Shown here in pieces: positions 23,622 through 31,902 of a stretch of 61,393 bases of DNA. Source of the stretch: Methylobacteriaceae bacterium (GTDB lineage Bacteria > Pseudomonadota > Alphaproteobacteria > Rhizobiales > Beijerinckiaceae); assembly GCA_020638195.1 (NCBI GenBank), contig JACKJC010000007.1, forward strand, positions 1 through 61,393. The letters are read 5' to 3'. The translations under genes were made by a program, and so were the position numbers. Under the pieces are notes generated by a model. That model did no database searches. It saw only the letters and a list, made by a program, of their open reading frames with translations, and was not told the origin of the DNA. Each line of letters opens with the position of its first letter. The first letter of the stretch is position 1.

Positions 23622-24001
23622 TCGTCGTGGACACGTCCGCGTTGATGGCGATCGTCAAGCGTGAAAGCGCCTATGAGTCCTGCTCGGCGGTGCTGGAAGC
23701 GGAAACCGAAATTCTGGTCTCTGCTGGAACGCTCGCGGAAGCCCTCATTGTCGCCGAACGCAGGGATCTGGGGCCTCAAGTCGTTGCGCTGGTCGAGGAT
23801 CTCGGGATCGAAATCGTAAGCGTCACGACAGCTGCGGCGCGCCGGGTGGCGGCCGCATACGCGCAATGGGGCAAGGGCGTCCATCCGGCATCGCTGAATT
23901 TCGGCGATTGCTTCGCGTATGCGCTCGCGCGCGAAAGAAACTGTCCGCTGCTCTATGTCGGCAATGACTTCGTCAAAACCGACATAGAAAGCGCCCTCTG
24001 A
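23618..24001 (+). CDS. VapC-type PIN-domain toxin
   Basis: Magnesium-dependent ribonuclease toxin of 127 residues. PIN acidic residues are Asp5 (VVDTSALMAIV), Glu41 (LAEALIVAE), Asp97 (LNFGDCFAYALA) and Asp117 (YVGNDFVKTDI); all four are intact, so the toxin should be active. NFGDCFAYALA and the FVKTD end are typical of the VapC group that pairs with Phd-like antitoxins. Translation starts at a GTG in a GTGA overlap with the antitoxin stop codon, which keeps the toxin lower than the antitoxin. Its stop abuts the stop of the converging DAHP synthase gene with no base between. Such VapCs usually cut tRNA or rRNA; the target here is unknown. Confidence 0.92.
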   Translation: MIVVDTSALMAIVKRESAYESCSAVLEAETEILVSAGTLAEALIVAERRDLGPQVVALVEDLGIEIVSVTTAAARRVAAAYAQWGKGVHPASLNFGDCFAYALARERNCPLLYVGNDFVKTDIESAL

Positions 24002-25387
24002 TCACTCCGCCGCATCGACCTGCGGCAGGCCCCGCGCCTGGCGCTCGTCCTTGAGCAACTCCGCCACGAGGAAAGCCACCTCGATCGACTGTTCGGCGTT
24101 GAGGCGCGGGTCGCAGGAGGTGTCGTACATTTCCGACAGGTTGGTCTCGGTGATCGCGCGGGCGCCGCCCATGCATTCCGTCACGTTCTTGCCGGTCATC
24201 TCCAGATGCACGCCGCCCGCGAACGTGCCTTCCGCGCGATGGATCGCGAAGAAGGTGCGAATTTCGCTCATGATGCGGTCGAACGGCCGCGTCTTGTAGC
24301 CAGCCGCCGTGATCGTGTTGCCGTGCATGGGGTCAGATGACCACACGACCTTGCGGCCCTCGCGCTCGACCGCGCGAATGAGGCCCGGCAGGTGCTCGGC
24401 GATCTTGTCCGAGCCGAAGCGGCAAATCAGCGTCAGGCGGCCGGGCTCGTTCGTCGGATTGAGCATGTCGATGAGCCGCAGCATTTCGTCGGGCTTGAGC
24501 GTCGGGCCGCATTTCAGGCCGATCGGGTTCTTCACCCCGCGGCAGAATTCGATATGCGCATGGTCGGGCTGGCGGGTGCGGTCGCCGATCCAGATCATGT
24601 GGCCGGACGTGTCGTAATGATCGCCGGTCGTGGAATCCACACGGGTCAGCGCCTGCTCGTAGCCGAGCAGCAACGCCTCGTGCGAGGTATAGATATCGGT
24701 CTGGCGCAGTTCCGGATGGCTCTCGGGATCGAGGCCGATGGCGCGCATGAAGCCGAGCGTCTCGGTAATGCGGTCGGCCAGCTCCTGATAGCGGTCGGAC
24801 TGCGGGCTGTCCTTCACGAAACCGAGCATCCAGCGGTGCGCATTCTCGAGATTGGCGTAGCCGCCGGTCGCGAACGCGCGCAGCAGGTTGAGGGTCGCCG
24901 CCGACTGGCGATAGGCCTCGAGCTGGCGGCGCGGATCGGGAATGCGGGCTTCGGCCGTGAAGTCGATGCCGTTGACGATGTCGCCGCGATAGCTCGGCAG
25001 TTCGACGTCGCCTTTCTTCTCGGTCGGCGCCGAACGGGGCTTGGCGAACTGGCCGGCGATGCGGCCGACCTTCACCACCGGCGAGGAGCCGGCGAAGGTC
25101 ATGACAACAGCCATCTGCAGGAAGACGCGGAAGAAGTCGCGGATATTGTCGGCGGAATGCTCGTTGAAGCTCTCGGCGCAATCGCCGCCCTGGAGCAGGA
25201 AAGCCTCGCCCGCCGCGACTTTCGCCAGCGCGCGCTTCAGCTTGCGGGCCTCGCCTGCAAATACCAGCGGCGGAAAGCCGGCGATCTGCCGTTCGACCTC
25301 GCCAAGCGCAGCCGGGTCCGGATAGTCCGGAACCTGCGCGACGGGACGGCTTCTCCAGCTCTCGGGCGACCAGCGCTCGGCGGACAT
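24002..25387 (-). CDS. Class II 3-deoxy-7-phosphoheptulonate synthase
   Basis: First enzyme of the shikimate pathway, joining phosphoenolpyruvate and erythrose 4-phosphate to DAHP. It is the plant/mycobacterium-like class II form of 461 residues, not the AroFGH class I form. Clear marks are PPLVFAGEARKLKRAL (39-54), LLQGGDCAESF with its metal-binding Cys, VGRIAGQFAKPRS, the metal His in KVVWSSDPMHGNT, and GGVHLEMTGKNVTECMGG, which supplies further metal ligands. The C-terminal SCDPRLNAEQSIEVAFLVAELL is also typical. No other aromatic genes adjoin it. The ATG at 25387 follows GAGGAG. Feedback control cannot be read from sequence. Confidence 0.96.
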   Translation of the reverse strand: MSAERWSPESWRSRPVAQVPDYPDPAALGEVERQIAGFPPLVFAGEARKLKRALAKVAAGEAFLLQGGDCAESFNEHSADNIRDFFRVFLQMAVVMTFAGSSPVVKVGRIAGQFAKPRSAPTEKKGDVELPSYRGDIVNGIDFTAEARIPDPRRQLEAYRQSAATLNLLRAFATGGYANLENAHRWMLGFVKDSPQSDRYQELADRITETLGFMRAIGLDPESHPELRQTDIYTSHEALLLGYEQALTRVDSTTGDHYDTSGHMIWIGDRTRQPDHAHIEFCRGVKNPIGLKCGPTLKPDEMLRLIDMLNPTNEPGRLTLICRFGSDKIAEHLPGLIRAVEREGRKVVWSSDPMHGNTITAAGYKTRPFDRIMSEIRTFFAIHRAEGTFAGGVHLEMTGKNVTECMGGARAITETNLSEMYDTSCDPRLNAEQSIEVAFLVAELLKDERQARGLPQVDAAE

Positions 25388-25519
25388 GATCTCAACTCCT
25401 CACAGGGCCGGCGGACAGCCGGAAGCGGGGCTTATACACGAGGCTTTTCGGGAATGCGACCCTTGGTGGCGGAACGGGACGCGCCCGTCTATAAGGCGGG
25501 CGAAAACACCGGGAAGAGC

Positions 25520-26683
25520 ATGTCGCAGGCCGTATCGCGCTTCATCGACGCCGTCCGCTGGATCGCGGCGCTGATCGTGGCGCTCCATCATTGCAACAAT
25601 GTTTTCGTGAACCAGGCCGACATCATGAAGGCCGAGCACGACGCGCCGGTCTACGTCTGGTGGTTCCTCACGTCCTATACGTTCGCGCATGGCGCGGTCG
25701 TCGTCTTCTTTGTTCTCTCCGGCTTTCTGGTGGGCGGAGGCGCCGTCAATCGCGCACGAGCGGGCAAGCCCTACCTGCGCAACTATCTGATCGACCGATC
25801 GAGCCGCATCTACATCGTGCTCGTGCCGGCGCTGGCGCTCAGCGTCTTTCTCGATCTCGTCGGGCAGCGCGTCTTCGCCGGCCTCGGGGTCTACGAGCAT
25901 CCGGTCTATCAGGCCGCACTGAAGCTCGAATACATCCCCGCGACGCTGGTCAGTTTACAGGCGATCTGGTTTCCGACCTTTGGCACCAATGCCGCGCTGT
26001 GGTCGCTCGGCATGGAGTTCTGGTACTACGTCGTCTGCGGTCTGGTCGTCGCGCCATTGTGTGCGGCCTACGCGACGAGCGCGCGCTGGACAGCCTTCAC
26101 AATCGCCGTCGCAATATTCGTCGTGCTGTCGCTACCCGGCTCCTATTTCATGTTCGGCGGTGCGATCTGGGCGCTGGGCGCGCTCGCCCGCATCGCGCCA
26201 CGTCCACTGATGCGCTCGAAATGGCTGGCGCTCGTCATCTGGGCCGCAGCGGTCACAATCATGCGGCTCGTCACGCGTGGCGCGATCATCGAGGCGCATC
26301 CGCTGAAAGAGATCGTCGACACCATCAACGCCGTGCTTTTCGCCAATATCCTGCTGACGCTGCGCTTCGACACAGGCGAGGGGTTTTCATGGTGCCGCGC
26401 GCGTTATCACGCGGCCTTCTCGAATTTCGCCTATTCGCTCTACGCCACGCACTGGCCGATCCTGATGTGGCTGCAAGCCGCAGCCGCGATAGCGTTCGGC
26501 GTCGGGTGGAACCAACGGCTCGCCACGCCCCGGCACTATTTCGTGGCGCTCGGCGCGCTGGCGCTGCTGTTCGCGCTCGCCTTTGTCTTCTCCCGCATCA
26601 CGGAGGCGCGCACGGATCGCCTGAGAACCTGGCTAAGGCGTAAAATTCCAGGCGCGGCGGCGCTTGCCGCGTCGAAGGCGTGA
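25520..26683 (+). CDS. Acyltransferase family 3 membrane protein
   Basis: Integral membrane O-acyltransferase of 387 residues (OafA/OatA/NodX-like, no SGNH domain). It typically acetylates surface polysaccharide, peptidoglycan or lipid. The opening SRFIDAVRWIAALIVALHH holds the conserved R-x10-H motif in TM1. FFVLSGFLVGG is the TM2-3 hallmark with ARAGKPYLRNYLIDRSSRIY next, and LWSLGMEFWYYVVCG is the TM5 motif. About ten helices are predicted. The start is the ATG at 25520; an earlier in-frame ATG (25454) would add an unusual basic extension. It precedes the tspO gene by 10 bases, so the two are probably one operon. The acceptor cannot be inferred. Confidence 0.88.
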   Translation: MSQAVSRFIDAVRWIAALIVALHHCNNVFVNQADIMKAEHDAPVYVWWFLTSYTFAHGAVVVFFVLSGFLVGGGAVNRARAGKPYLRNYLIDRSSRIYIVLVPALALSVFLDLVGQRVFAGLGVYEHPVYQAALKLEYIPATLVSLQAIWFPTFGTNAALWSLGMEFWYYVVCGLVVAPLCAAYATSARWTAFTIAVAIFVVLSLPGSYFMFGGAIWALGALARIAPRPLMRSKWLALVIWAAAVTIMRLVTRGAIIEAHPLKEIVDTINAVLFANILLTLRFDTGEGFSWCRARYHAAFSNFAYSLYATHWPILMWLQAAAAIAFGVGWNQRLATPRHYFVALGALALLFALAFVFSRITEARTDRLRTWLRRKIPGAAALAASKA

Positions 26684-26693
26684 GGAGGAGCAT

Positions 26694-27173
26694 ATGAAGG
26701 TTCACCCCGCGCTCGCGGCTCTTCTGTCCGTCGCGCCGGTAGCGGCGGCAGGATTTGCGGGCTCCCTGGTCACCATGCCTGCAATCCCGACCTGGTACGC
26801 AGGCTTGGCGAAACCGTTTTTCACCCCGCCAAACTGGCTGTTTGGACCGGCCTGGACGCTGCTCTATGTCCTGATGGCCTCCGCCTTCTGGCGCATCCTC
26901 ACGCTCGACCGGCCCGCCATCGACAAGCGCGCAGCGATCGCCGCCTTCGTGGCCCAGATATTTCTGAACGGTCTGTGGTCCTTCGCCTTTTTCGGCTGGC
27001 GCTCGCCCGGCGCGGGGCTTGTCGTGATCGCGGCGCTGTGGCTCGCCATTGCGGCGACGATCGCCGCCTTCGCGCGGCTCGACCGCCTTGCCGCATGGCT
27101 GCTCGCCCCCTACATCGCCTGGACCAGCTACGCCGCCGCGCTGAACGCGGGCGTCTTCCTTCTCAATCGCTGA
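26694..27173 (+). CDS. tspO: TspO/MBR family membrane protein
   Basis: Five-helix membrane protein of 159 residues, homologous to bacterial TspO and the mitochondrial translocator protein. It binds porphyrins and may regulate tetrapyrrole use. Signature segments are GFAGSLVTMPAIPTWYAGL, KPFFTPPNWLFGPAWTLLYVLM, and the TM3 LNGLWSFAFFGWR; the C-terminal helices carry WLLAPYIAWTSYAAALNAGVFLLN. The start ATG at 26694 has a GAGGAGG ribosome site right behind the acyltransferase stop, so the two are co-transcribed. The pairing with an acyltransferase has no known meaning. The converging glutathione reductase gene ends 4 bases away. Confidence 0.93.
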   Translation: MKVHPALAALLSVAPVAAAGFAGSLVTMPAIPTWYAGLAKPFFTPPNWLFGPAWTLLYVLMASAFWRILTLDRPAIDKRAAIAAFVAQIFLNGLWSFAFFGWRSPGAGLVVIAALWLAIAATIAAFARLDRLAAWLLAPYIAWTSYAAALNAGVFLLNR

Positions 27174-27176
27174 TCG

Positions 27177-28556
27177 TCAGGCCTTGTCGCGCTCGTAGCG
27201 CGCGCTGCGCGTGCGCATTGTTACGAGTTCTTCCGCCGCGCTGGGATGCAGCGCCATGGTCGCGTCGAAATCGGCCTTGGTCGCGCCCATGCGGATCGGA
27301 ATGGCCAGCAATTGCGCCATCTCGCCACTGTCGTGACCGAGCACGTGGACGCCCAGAACCTTGTCCGTATGTCCGCAGACGACGATTTTCATGATCGTCT
27401 TTTCGGCTCGGCCGGACAGGGTCGCCTTCATCGGGCGGAAGGTCGACTTGTAGATGTCGACGACCTCGTATTCGCGGCGCGCCTCTTCCTCGGTCAGGCC
27501 GACAGTCCCGATCTCGGGCGTCGTGAAGACGGCGGAGGGCACGTGGCGATGGTCGACGATCGTCTCCTTGCCGCCGAACACGGTATCCGCGAAGGCGTGG
27601 CCCTCGCGGATCGCGACGGGGGTCAGGTTGATGCGGTCGGTCACGTCGCCGACCGCGTAGATCGAGTGGACGTTGGTGCGCGAATGCTCGTCGACGATGA
27701 TCGCGCCATTGTGGCGCAGGCCGACGCCCGCCGCCTCGAGCCCGAGGCCGGCCGTATAGGCCGCGCGACCGGTCGCGATCAGCACCTGATCGAAATCGGC
27801 TGAGGAGCCGTCGGACAATGAGACGCGCAGGCAGCCGGCGGCGCGCTCGATGTGCGTCGGCAACAGGCCGGGCTTCAATGTCACGCCGGCATGGGTCATC
27901 GCTTCAGAAAGGCCCTCGCGCATGTCCTCGTCGAAGCCGCGCAGGACATTGTCGGCGCGGAATACCTGCGTCACCTGCGAGCCCAGACGCGCGAAAACGC
28001 TGGCGAATTCGACCGCGATATAGCCGCCGCCGACGACCATCAGCCGCTCTGGAAACTGCTTGAGGTCGAAAATCTCGTTCGACGAAATCGCCAGATCGAC
28101 GCCGGGGATCGCCGGGTGCAAGGAAGGCGCGCCGCCAGTCGCGACGAGGATCACGCGCGCCGTCACGCTCTTGCCGGTCGACAGCCGCACGGCGTGCGGG
28201 CCCTCGAGGGTCGCCCGGGCGGCGATCATCTCGACGCCGGCCTTTTCCAGGTTTGCGGCATAGATGCCCGAGAGCCGCGAGATTTCCCTTTCCTTGGCCG
28301 CGACCAAGGTCGGCCAGTCGAAACGCGCGGGCGGGACGCTCCAGCCGAAGCCCGCCGCATCCTCGAAATCCTCGGCGAACCGGCTCGCGTAGACGTAAAG
28401 CTTCTTCGGCACGCACCCACGGATGACGCAAGTGCCGCCGATACGGAATTCCTCGGCTACGGCGACCTTCGCGCCGTAGCCGGCCGCAATGCGCGCGGCG
28501 CGGACGCCGCCGGAACCCGCGCCAATGACGAAGAGATCGTAGTCGAAGTCGCTCAT
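27177..28556 (-). CDS. gor: Glutathione-disulfide reductase
   Basis: FAD- and NADPH-dependent disulfide reductase of 459 residues keeping glutathione reduced in the cytosol. The FAD-binding GAGSGGVRAARIAA is at 12-25, and the redox-active disulfide is C43-VIRG-C48 within GGTCVIRGCVPKKL, the spacing and context of glutathione rather than lipoamide or mercuric enzymes. The NAD(P) motif is GGGYIAVEFASVFARLG, followed by Arg-containing VFRADNVLRGFD, which suits NADPH. The C-terminal catalytic dyad lies in ALHPSAAEELVTMR. The downstream end abuts tspO. It is upstream of nothing on the same strand except a 20-base gap after the DUF2059 gene, which is probably its operon partner. Confidence 0.95.
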   Translation of the reverse strand: MSDFDYDLFVIGAGSGGVRAARIAAGYGAKVAVAEEFRIGGTCVIRGCVPKKLYVYASRFAEDFEDAAGFGWSVPPARFDWPTLVAAKEREISRLSGIYAANLEKAGVEMIAARATLEGPHAVRLSTGKSVTARVILVATGGAPSLHPAIPGVDLAISSNEIFDLKQFPERLMVVGGGYIAVEFASVFARLGSQVTQVFRADNVLRGFDEDMREGLSEAMTHAGVTLKPGLLPTHIERAAGCLRVSLSDGSSADFDQVLIATGRAAYTAGLGLEAAGVGLRHNGAIIVDEHSRTNVHSIYAVGDVTDRINLTPVAIREGHAFADTVFGGKETIVDHRHVPSAVFTTPEIGTVGLTEEEARREYEVVDIYKSTFRPMKATLSGRAEKTIMKIVVCGHTDKVLGVHVLGHDSGEMAQLLAIPIRMGATKADFDATMALHPSAAEELVTMRTRSARYERDKA

Positions 28557-28575
28557 GGGTCCGTCCTTCCGGACG

Positions 28576-29097
28576 TCACATCTGGTGACCCTTCTTGGTC
28601 ATCTCTTCGCGTACGCGGGTCATCATGTCCTGCGACATCTGCTGCTGCCAGCGCTGCATCGACACATAGAGCGCGTTGAGGACGAGCGGCTGCTGCTCGA
28701 CATATTTCTTGCCGCTCGCGCTCGAGAAGAAGGTCGAAACGTCCTTCAGTTCCTGCTCGCTCAGGCGCTCCGCATAGAGACGCGCGGCGGTGTCGACCAT
28801 CTGGTCGACGCGCTTGTCGAACTCCGGCTTGATCTGCTCCATCACCGCATTGAGGTCCTTGATCAAGTCCGGGCGCGTCTGGGTCAAGCGCGTGCCGATC
28901 TGGTCGAGGAATTGGGGGATGACGATCGAAAACGAGCGCGACACGCCGGAGTTGAGCACGATCTCCTTGGCGAGCGCGATCTGGGCGGCCGTCGGCGCGC
29001 CAGGAGCGGCGGCAGGCGCCGTCGACTGGGCGTAAACAGGCGCGGCGGCGAGCAGCGCGACGAGGCCGAGGGCGCGGGCGAAAGTTCTGGCGGGCAC
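28576..29097 (-). CDS. DUF2059 exported protein
   Basis: Exported helical protein of 173 residues. The signal peptide is about residues 1-23 (ends PVYAQ), then a Pro/Ala-rich linker and the DUF2059 domain. The domain is shown by FLDQIGTRLTQTRPDLI, KRVDQMVDTAARLYAERLSEQELKDVSTFFSSASGKKYVEQQP, and a C-terminal amphipathic helix. The LSEQELKDVSTFFSSASGKK segment is the family hallmark. Function is unknown. The gene begins at a GTG behind AGGAGAA. It lies 19 bases upstream of gor on the same strand and 46 bases downstream of rpiA, suggesting an rpiA-DUF2059-gor transcript. Confidence 0.88.
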   Translation of the reverse strand: MPARTFARALGLVALLAAAPVYAQSTAPAAAPGAPTAAQIALAKEIVLNSGVSRSFSIVIPQFLDQIGTRLTQTRPDLIKDLNAVMEQIKPEFDKRVDQMVDTAARLYAERLSEQELKDVSTFFSSASGKKYVEQQPLVLNALYVSMQRWQQQMSQDMMTRVREEMTKKGHQM

Positions 29098-29143
29098 GTT
29101 CTTCTCCTGGTTGCGCCGGAGGCGAGGAATCTTGTTCGTATGT

Positions 29144-29869
29144 TCAGTCGGACGCGCCGATGAGGCGCACCCCGTCGGAGCCGGCTATGATGACGGCGGT
29201 GGCGAGCCCGATGAACAGGCCATGCTCCACCACGCCGGGGATAGCGACGAGCTTTGCCGCGAGCGCTTCCGGATCGGAAATAGCTCCCAGCGCGCAGTCG
29301 AAGATGAAATGCCCGCCATCGGTGACGAAAGCATGGCCATCGGGCGCCCTGCGCAGTGCGACCGGGCCGGCGAGGCCAAGATCGGCGATCGCGCGAACGA
29401 TATGGCGACGCGTCGATTCGCCGCCGAATCTGTCGACCTCGATCGGCAGGGGAAAGCGGCCGAGGGTGGCGACTTCCTTTGAGGCGTCGGTGATCACGAT
29501 CATCCGGGCGGAAGCCGCCGCCACGATCTTTTCGCGCAGGAGCGCGCCGCCGCCGCCCTTGATGAGCCGCATGGCAGAATCGAATTCATCCGCGCCGTCG
29601 ACGGTCAGGTCGAGCTCGGGCGTTTCCTCGAGCGTCGAGAGACGGATACCGAGCGACTGCGCCTGGGACCGCGTACGCTCCGAGGTCGGGACGCCGACGA
29701 CATCGAGCCCGTCGCGGACCAGCCCGCCCAGAATGTCGACAAAAAACGCCGCCGTGGAGCCTGTGCCGAGGCCGAGCCGCATGCCCGGCCGCACGAATTC
29801 GGCGGCGCGCGCGGCGGCGCGGCGCTTGGCTTCGTCCTGTGAAATCTGGGAGGCGGCGTTCATTCTCAT
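29144..29869 (-). CDS. rpiA: Ribose-5-phosphate isomerase A
   Basis: Interconverts ribose 5-phosphate and ribulose 5-phosphate in the pentose phosphate and Calvin-type pathways. The 241-residue protein is complete. The substrate-binding GLGTGSTAAFF is near 32-43, the catalytic DLTVDGADEFD near 84-94, and LIKGGGGALLREKIVA near 99-114, with the catalytic Glu in the last. The C-terminal VVEHGLFIGLATAVII is also typical. The ATG at 29869 gives two extra residues; the ATG at 29863 (MNAASQIS) is equally possible. It is followed by the DUF2059 and gor genes on the same strand. Confidence 0.95.
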   Translation of the reverse strand: MRMNAASQISQDEAKRRAAARAAEFVRPGMRLGLGTGSTAAFFVDILGGLVRDGLDVVGVPTSERTRSQAQSLGIRLSTLEETPELDLTVDGADEFDSAMRLIKGGGGALLREKIVAAASARMIVITDASKEVATLGRFPLPIEVDRFGGESTRRHIVRAIADLGLAGPVALRRAPDGHAFVTDGGHFIFDCALGAISDPEALAAKLVAIPGVVEHGLFIGLATAVIIAGSDGVRLIGASD

Positions 29870-29937
29870 CCCGCGCTGGAACAGGCGCGGGATAAAGGCT
29901 CACGCGGCAAAACGCAATGTCGGCCCGGCGGGCGGGC

Positions 29938-30309
29938 TCAGCGCGAAGGCGGCGTGCAGACGACGGCGTCGTTAAGAACGTAGCAGATCGACATGGCGCC
30001 GGAGCGCAGGTCGACCCGGAAGACGCCGCCCTCGCGCTCGTGGCGGGAGGCGACGAGGCCGTATTCGCTCTGCGCCATTGCGGTCGCGCCCTCGCCCGGC
30101 GGGTAGCAGAGGGTCGCGCCAACCGACCCTTCCTTCAGCCCGTACTGGCAGGCGCCGATCTCGCCGGTCGCCTTGTCGAGCCGGTAGACGCGGTTGAGAT
30201 CGGTTTCGGGCGCGGCGAGGAAGTCGTAGTTCGAGGCCGCCGAGGCGGCGGCGGTTGCGCCGGCCAGAAGCGCGAGCGCCGGGACGATGCGGAGAAATGG
30301 ACGATTCAT
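29938..30309 (-). CDS. Small exported hypothetical protein
   Basis: I cannot assign this 123-residue protein. It has a signal peptide (1-24, ALALLAGATAAASAAS) and a mature domain with YDFLAAPETDLNRVYRLDKATGEIGACQYG, a beta-rich pattern with YRLD-type turns. Four Cys are present (in GACQYG, TLCYPPGEG, SICYVLN and VVCTPPSR), which suggests two disulfides in the periplasm. Repeated short elements CxY and VFRVDLRSGAMSICYV resemble beta-propeller blades (rhythm: tag, D/G turn, C). The start ATG at 30309 is preceded by GAAGGC. The gph gene diverges across about 105 bases. Confidence 0.75.
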   Translation of the reverse strand: MNRPFLRIVPALALLAGATAAASAASNYDFLAAPETDLNRVYRLDKATGEIGACQYGLKEGSVGATLCYPPGEGATAMAQSEYGLVASRHEREGGVFRVDLRSGAMSICYVLNDAVVCTPPSR

Positions 30310-30414
30310 GACGCAGCCTTCGAGCGTTAGCCCCCACATGAAAGCAGCACGATCATGGTTAATAATGCGTTGACGCCCTTGCCCGCCCGCGCCGATCCGT
30401 CATAGTCCAAGCTC

Positions 30415-31098
30415 ATGAACCCACGGAAACTTCTGGTCTTCGACCTTGACGGCACGCTTGCCGAAACCGCCGGCGACCTGATCGGAACGCTGAATTTCAT
30501 CCTCGCGCGCGAAAATATCGCGCCGGTCGACCTGTCGCAGGCCCGCTTCATGCTGGGCGCGGGCGCCAAGGCGCTGATCGAGCGCGGCTTCGCGGCGCAG
30601 AAGGTTCCGCTCGCGCCTGCCCGTCTGCAGCAATTGTTCGGGGATTTTCTCGCCCATTACGAGGCGCATATCGCCGACGAGAGCTTCCTCTTCCCCGGCG
30701 TGGTCGAGGCGCTCGACCGATTCGAGGCGGCGGGCTGGGATTTCGCCGTCTGCACCAACAAGATCGAGGCGCCGGCGCGCAAGCTGCTGGGGGCGCTCGG
30801 CGTCGCCGGCCGCTTCCGGGCAATCGTCGGGCAGGACACGTTCGCGATCCCCAAGCCCGACCCGCGCGTGCTCGAACAGACGATCGCAATGGCCGGCGGG
30901 ACGCCGGCGCGTTCGATCATGGTCGGCGATTCGCGCACCGACATCGACACGGCCAGGCGCCTGGGCATCCCCTGCGTCGCCGTCGATTTCGGCTATACGG
31001 ACGTGCATGTGAGCGAGCTCGGGCCCGACCGCGTCATTTCGCATTTCGACGAACTCTGGGATAGCGTGACCTCGCTTGCTGCGGAGACCGCGCCATGA
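30415..31098 (+). CDS. gph: Phosphoglycolate phosphatase (HAD family)
   Basis: HAD phosphatase of 227 residues most like Gph, which removes phosphoglycolate made by Rubisco side reaction or DNA repair. Motif I is VFDLDGTLAET with nucleophile Asp10 and Asp12. Motif II is in FAVCTNK, the motif III Lys in IPKPDPRVL and motif IV in MVGDSRTDID. A helical cap is inserted between motifs I and II (about 18-85). The gene overlaps the next by 4 bases (ATGA), so it is translationally coupled to a periplasmic EF-hand protein, an unusual pairing. Other HAD substrates cannot be excluded, because Gph-like sequences are broad. Confidence 0.88.
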   Translation: MNPRKLLVFDLDGTLAETAGDLIGTLNFILARENIAPVDLSQARFMLGAGAKALIERGFAAQKVPLAPARLQQLFGDFLAHYEAHIADESFLFPGVVEALDRFEAAGWDFAVCTNKIEAPARKLLGALGVAGRFRAIVGQDTFAIPKPDPRVLEQTIAMAGGTPARSIMVGDSRTDIDTARRLGIPCVAVDFGYTDVHVSELGPDRVISHFDELWDSVTSLAAETAP

Positions 31099-31475
31099 AA
31101 ATCAAGTCCGCCCTGTTCGCCAGCGCTTTCGCCCTGCTCGCGGCGCCCGCGCTCGCAGCCCCGGCGATCCCGTTCGATACGGACAAGGACGGCACGCTGG
31201 ATCTCGCCGAGGCCAAGGTTGCGGCGTCGGCCGCCTTCGACCGGCTGGAGAAGGACAAGGACGGCACGCTCGACATCAAGGAAATGCGGGGCCGCATGAC
31301 CAAGCGCGCCTGGACGGCCGCCGATCCGGACAAGGACGGAACGCTGACGAAAGACGAGTTTTTCTCCGCCGTGGAGGCCGCCTTCAAGCGCGCCGACAAG
31401 GACGGCGAAGGCACGCTGGACGCCAGGGAATTGCGCAGCCCGGCCGGTCGCGAGTTGATGAAGCTGCTGCGTTGA
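31095..31475 (+). CDS. Periplasmic four-EF-hand calcium-binding protein
   Basis: Exported calmodulin-like protein of 126 residues. A signal peptide (1-22, ending ALAAP) is followed by four EF-hand loops: DTDKDGTLDLAE (28-39), EKDKDGTLDIKE (52-63, Glu instead of Asp in position 1), DPDKDGTLTKDE (77-88) and DKDGEGTLDARE (101-112). Each keeps the Gly at position 6 and the bidentate Glu at position 12, so at least three or four calcium ions should bind. There is no membrane anchor. It starts inside the gph stop codon. The function is unknown; a calcium buffer or sensor in the envelope is likely. The next element is tRNA-Val. Confidence 0.9.
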   Translation: MKIKSALFASAFALLAAPALAAPAIPFDTDKDGTLDLAEAKVAASAAFDRLEKDKDGTLDIKEMRGRMTKRAWTAADPDKDGTLTKDEFFSAVEAAFKRADKDGEGTLDARELRSPAGRELMKLLR

Positions 31476-31552
31476 AGGGCTGTCACGCAGTTCACGCTTG
31501 ACGCGCCCCGCCCCGCCCGCCTAAACCGTGCGCCACTCGGCCGACGGCCAGA

Positions 31553-31627
31553 GGGCGCGTAGCTCAGCGGGAGAGCACTCCCTTCACACGGGAGGGGTCA
31601 CAGGTTCAATCCCTGTCGCGCCCACCA
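31553..31627 (+). tRNA. tRNA-Val (anticodon CAC)
   Basis: A 75-base cloverleaf with the encoded CCA end. The acceptor stem GGGCGCG pairs perfectly with CGCGCCC, the anticodon stem is CTCCC/GGGAG with loop TTCACAC, giving anticodon CAC, which reads GTG. The T-loop GGTTCAATCC is standard. No integrase or repeat of its 3' end was seen next to it. Confidence 0.95.
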
Positions 31628-31719
31628 TTTTCACTCGACAATCGAAACAAGGCCGATCGCGGCGTCGACGCGCGGCTTGACGGGCGACCTTTCGCCTCGG
31701 TGCGGTCAAACGTCTGTCG

Positions 31720-31767
31720 GAAAAGAAAGAGGCGCAGCCCGCGAGAGGGTTTACGCGGGCTGCGCCT
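31720..31767 (-). terminator. Minus-strand rho-independent terminator with no obvious gene
   Basis: Perfect 14-bp stem (AGGCGCAGCCCGCG at 31730-31743 and CGCGGGCTGCGCCT at 31754-31767), 10-base loop. On the minus strand it is followed by CTTTCTTTTCC. No plus-strand T-tract follows it. No convincing gene is read leftward into it, so it may end a small RNA starting upstream between 31770 and about 31900. Confidence 0.6.
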
Positions 31768-31902
31768 GCGCTCCGTGATCATCGGCGCGATCACGAAACG
31801 AAATCCGAGCCGTTTGACGGCTGGGCCCGAACCGGCGATGTCGTTGCTCCAAACGAGCTCGCCGCTTCACATGTACGTTATCGCCCGGCGGCTTCACGGC
31901 GG

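Noticed and set aside
24392..26683. Long frame joining the antisense of DAHP synthase to the acyltransferase
   Set aside because: Only the part after 25520 matches a protein family; the upstream part is antisense to the DAHP synthase gene.
31553..31627. tRNA-Val as an integration site for a mobile element
   Set aside because: No integrase, direct repeat of the tRNA end, or phage-like genes follow it; the region continues with chromosomal genes.
31606..31794. Short minus-strand reading frame of 62 residues after tRNA-Val
   Set aside because: It overlaps the tRNA and the terminator hairpin, is Arg/Ser-rich and has no ribosome site.
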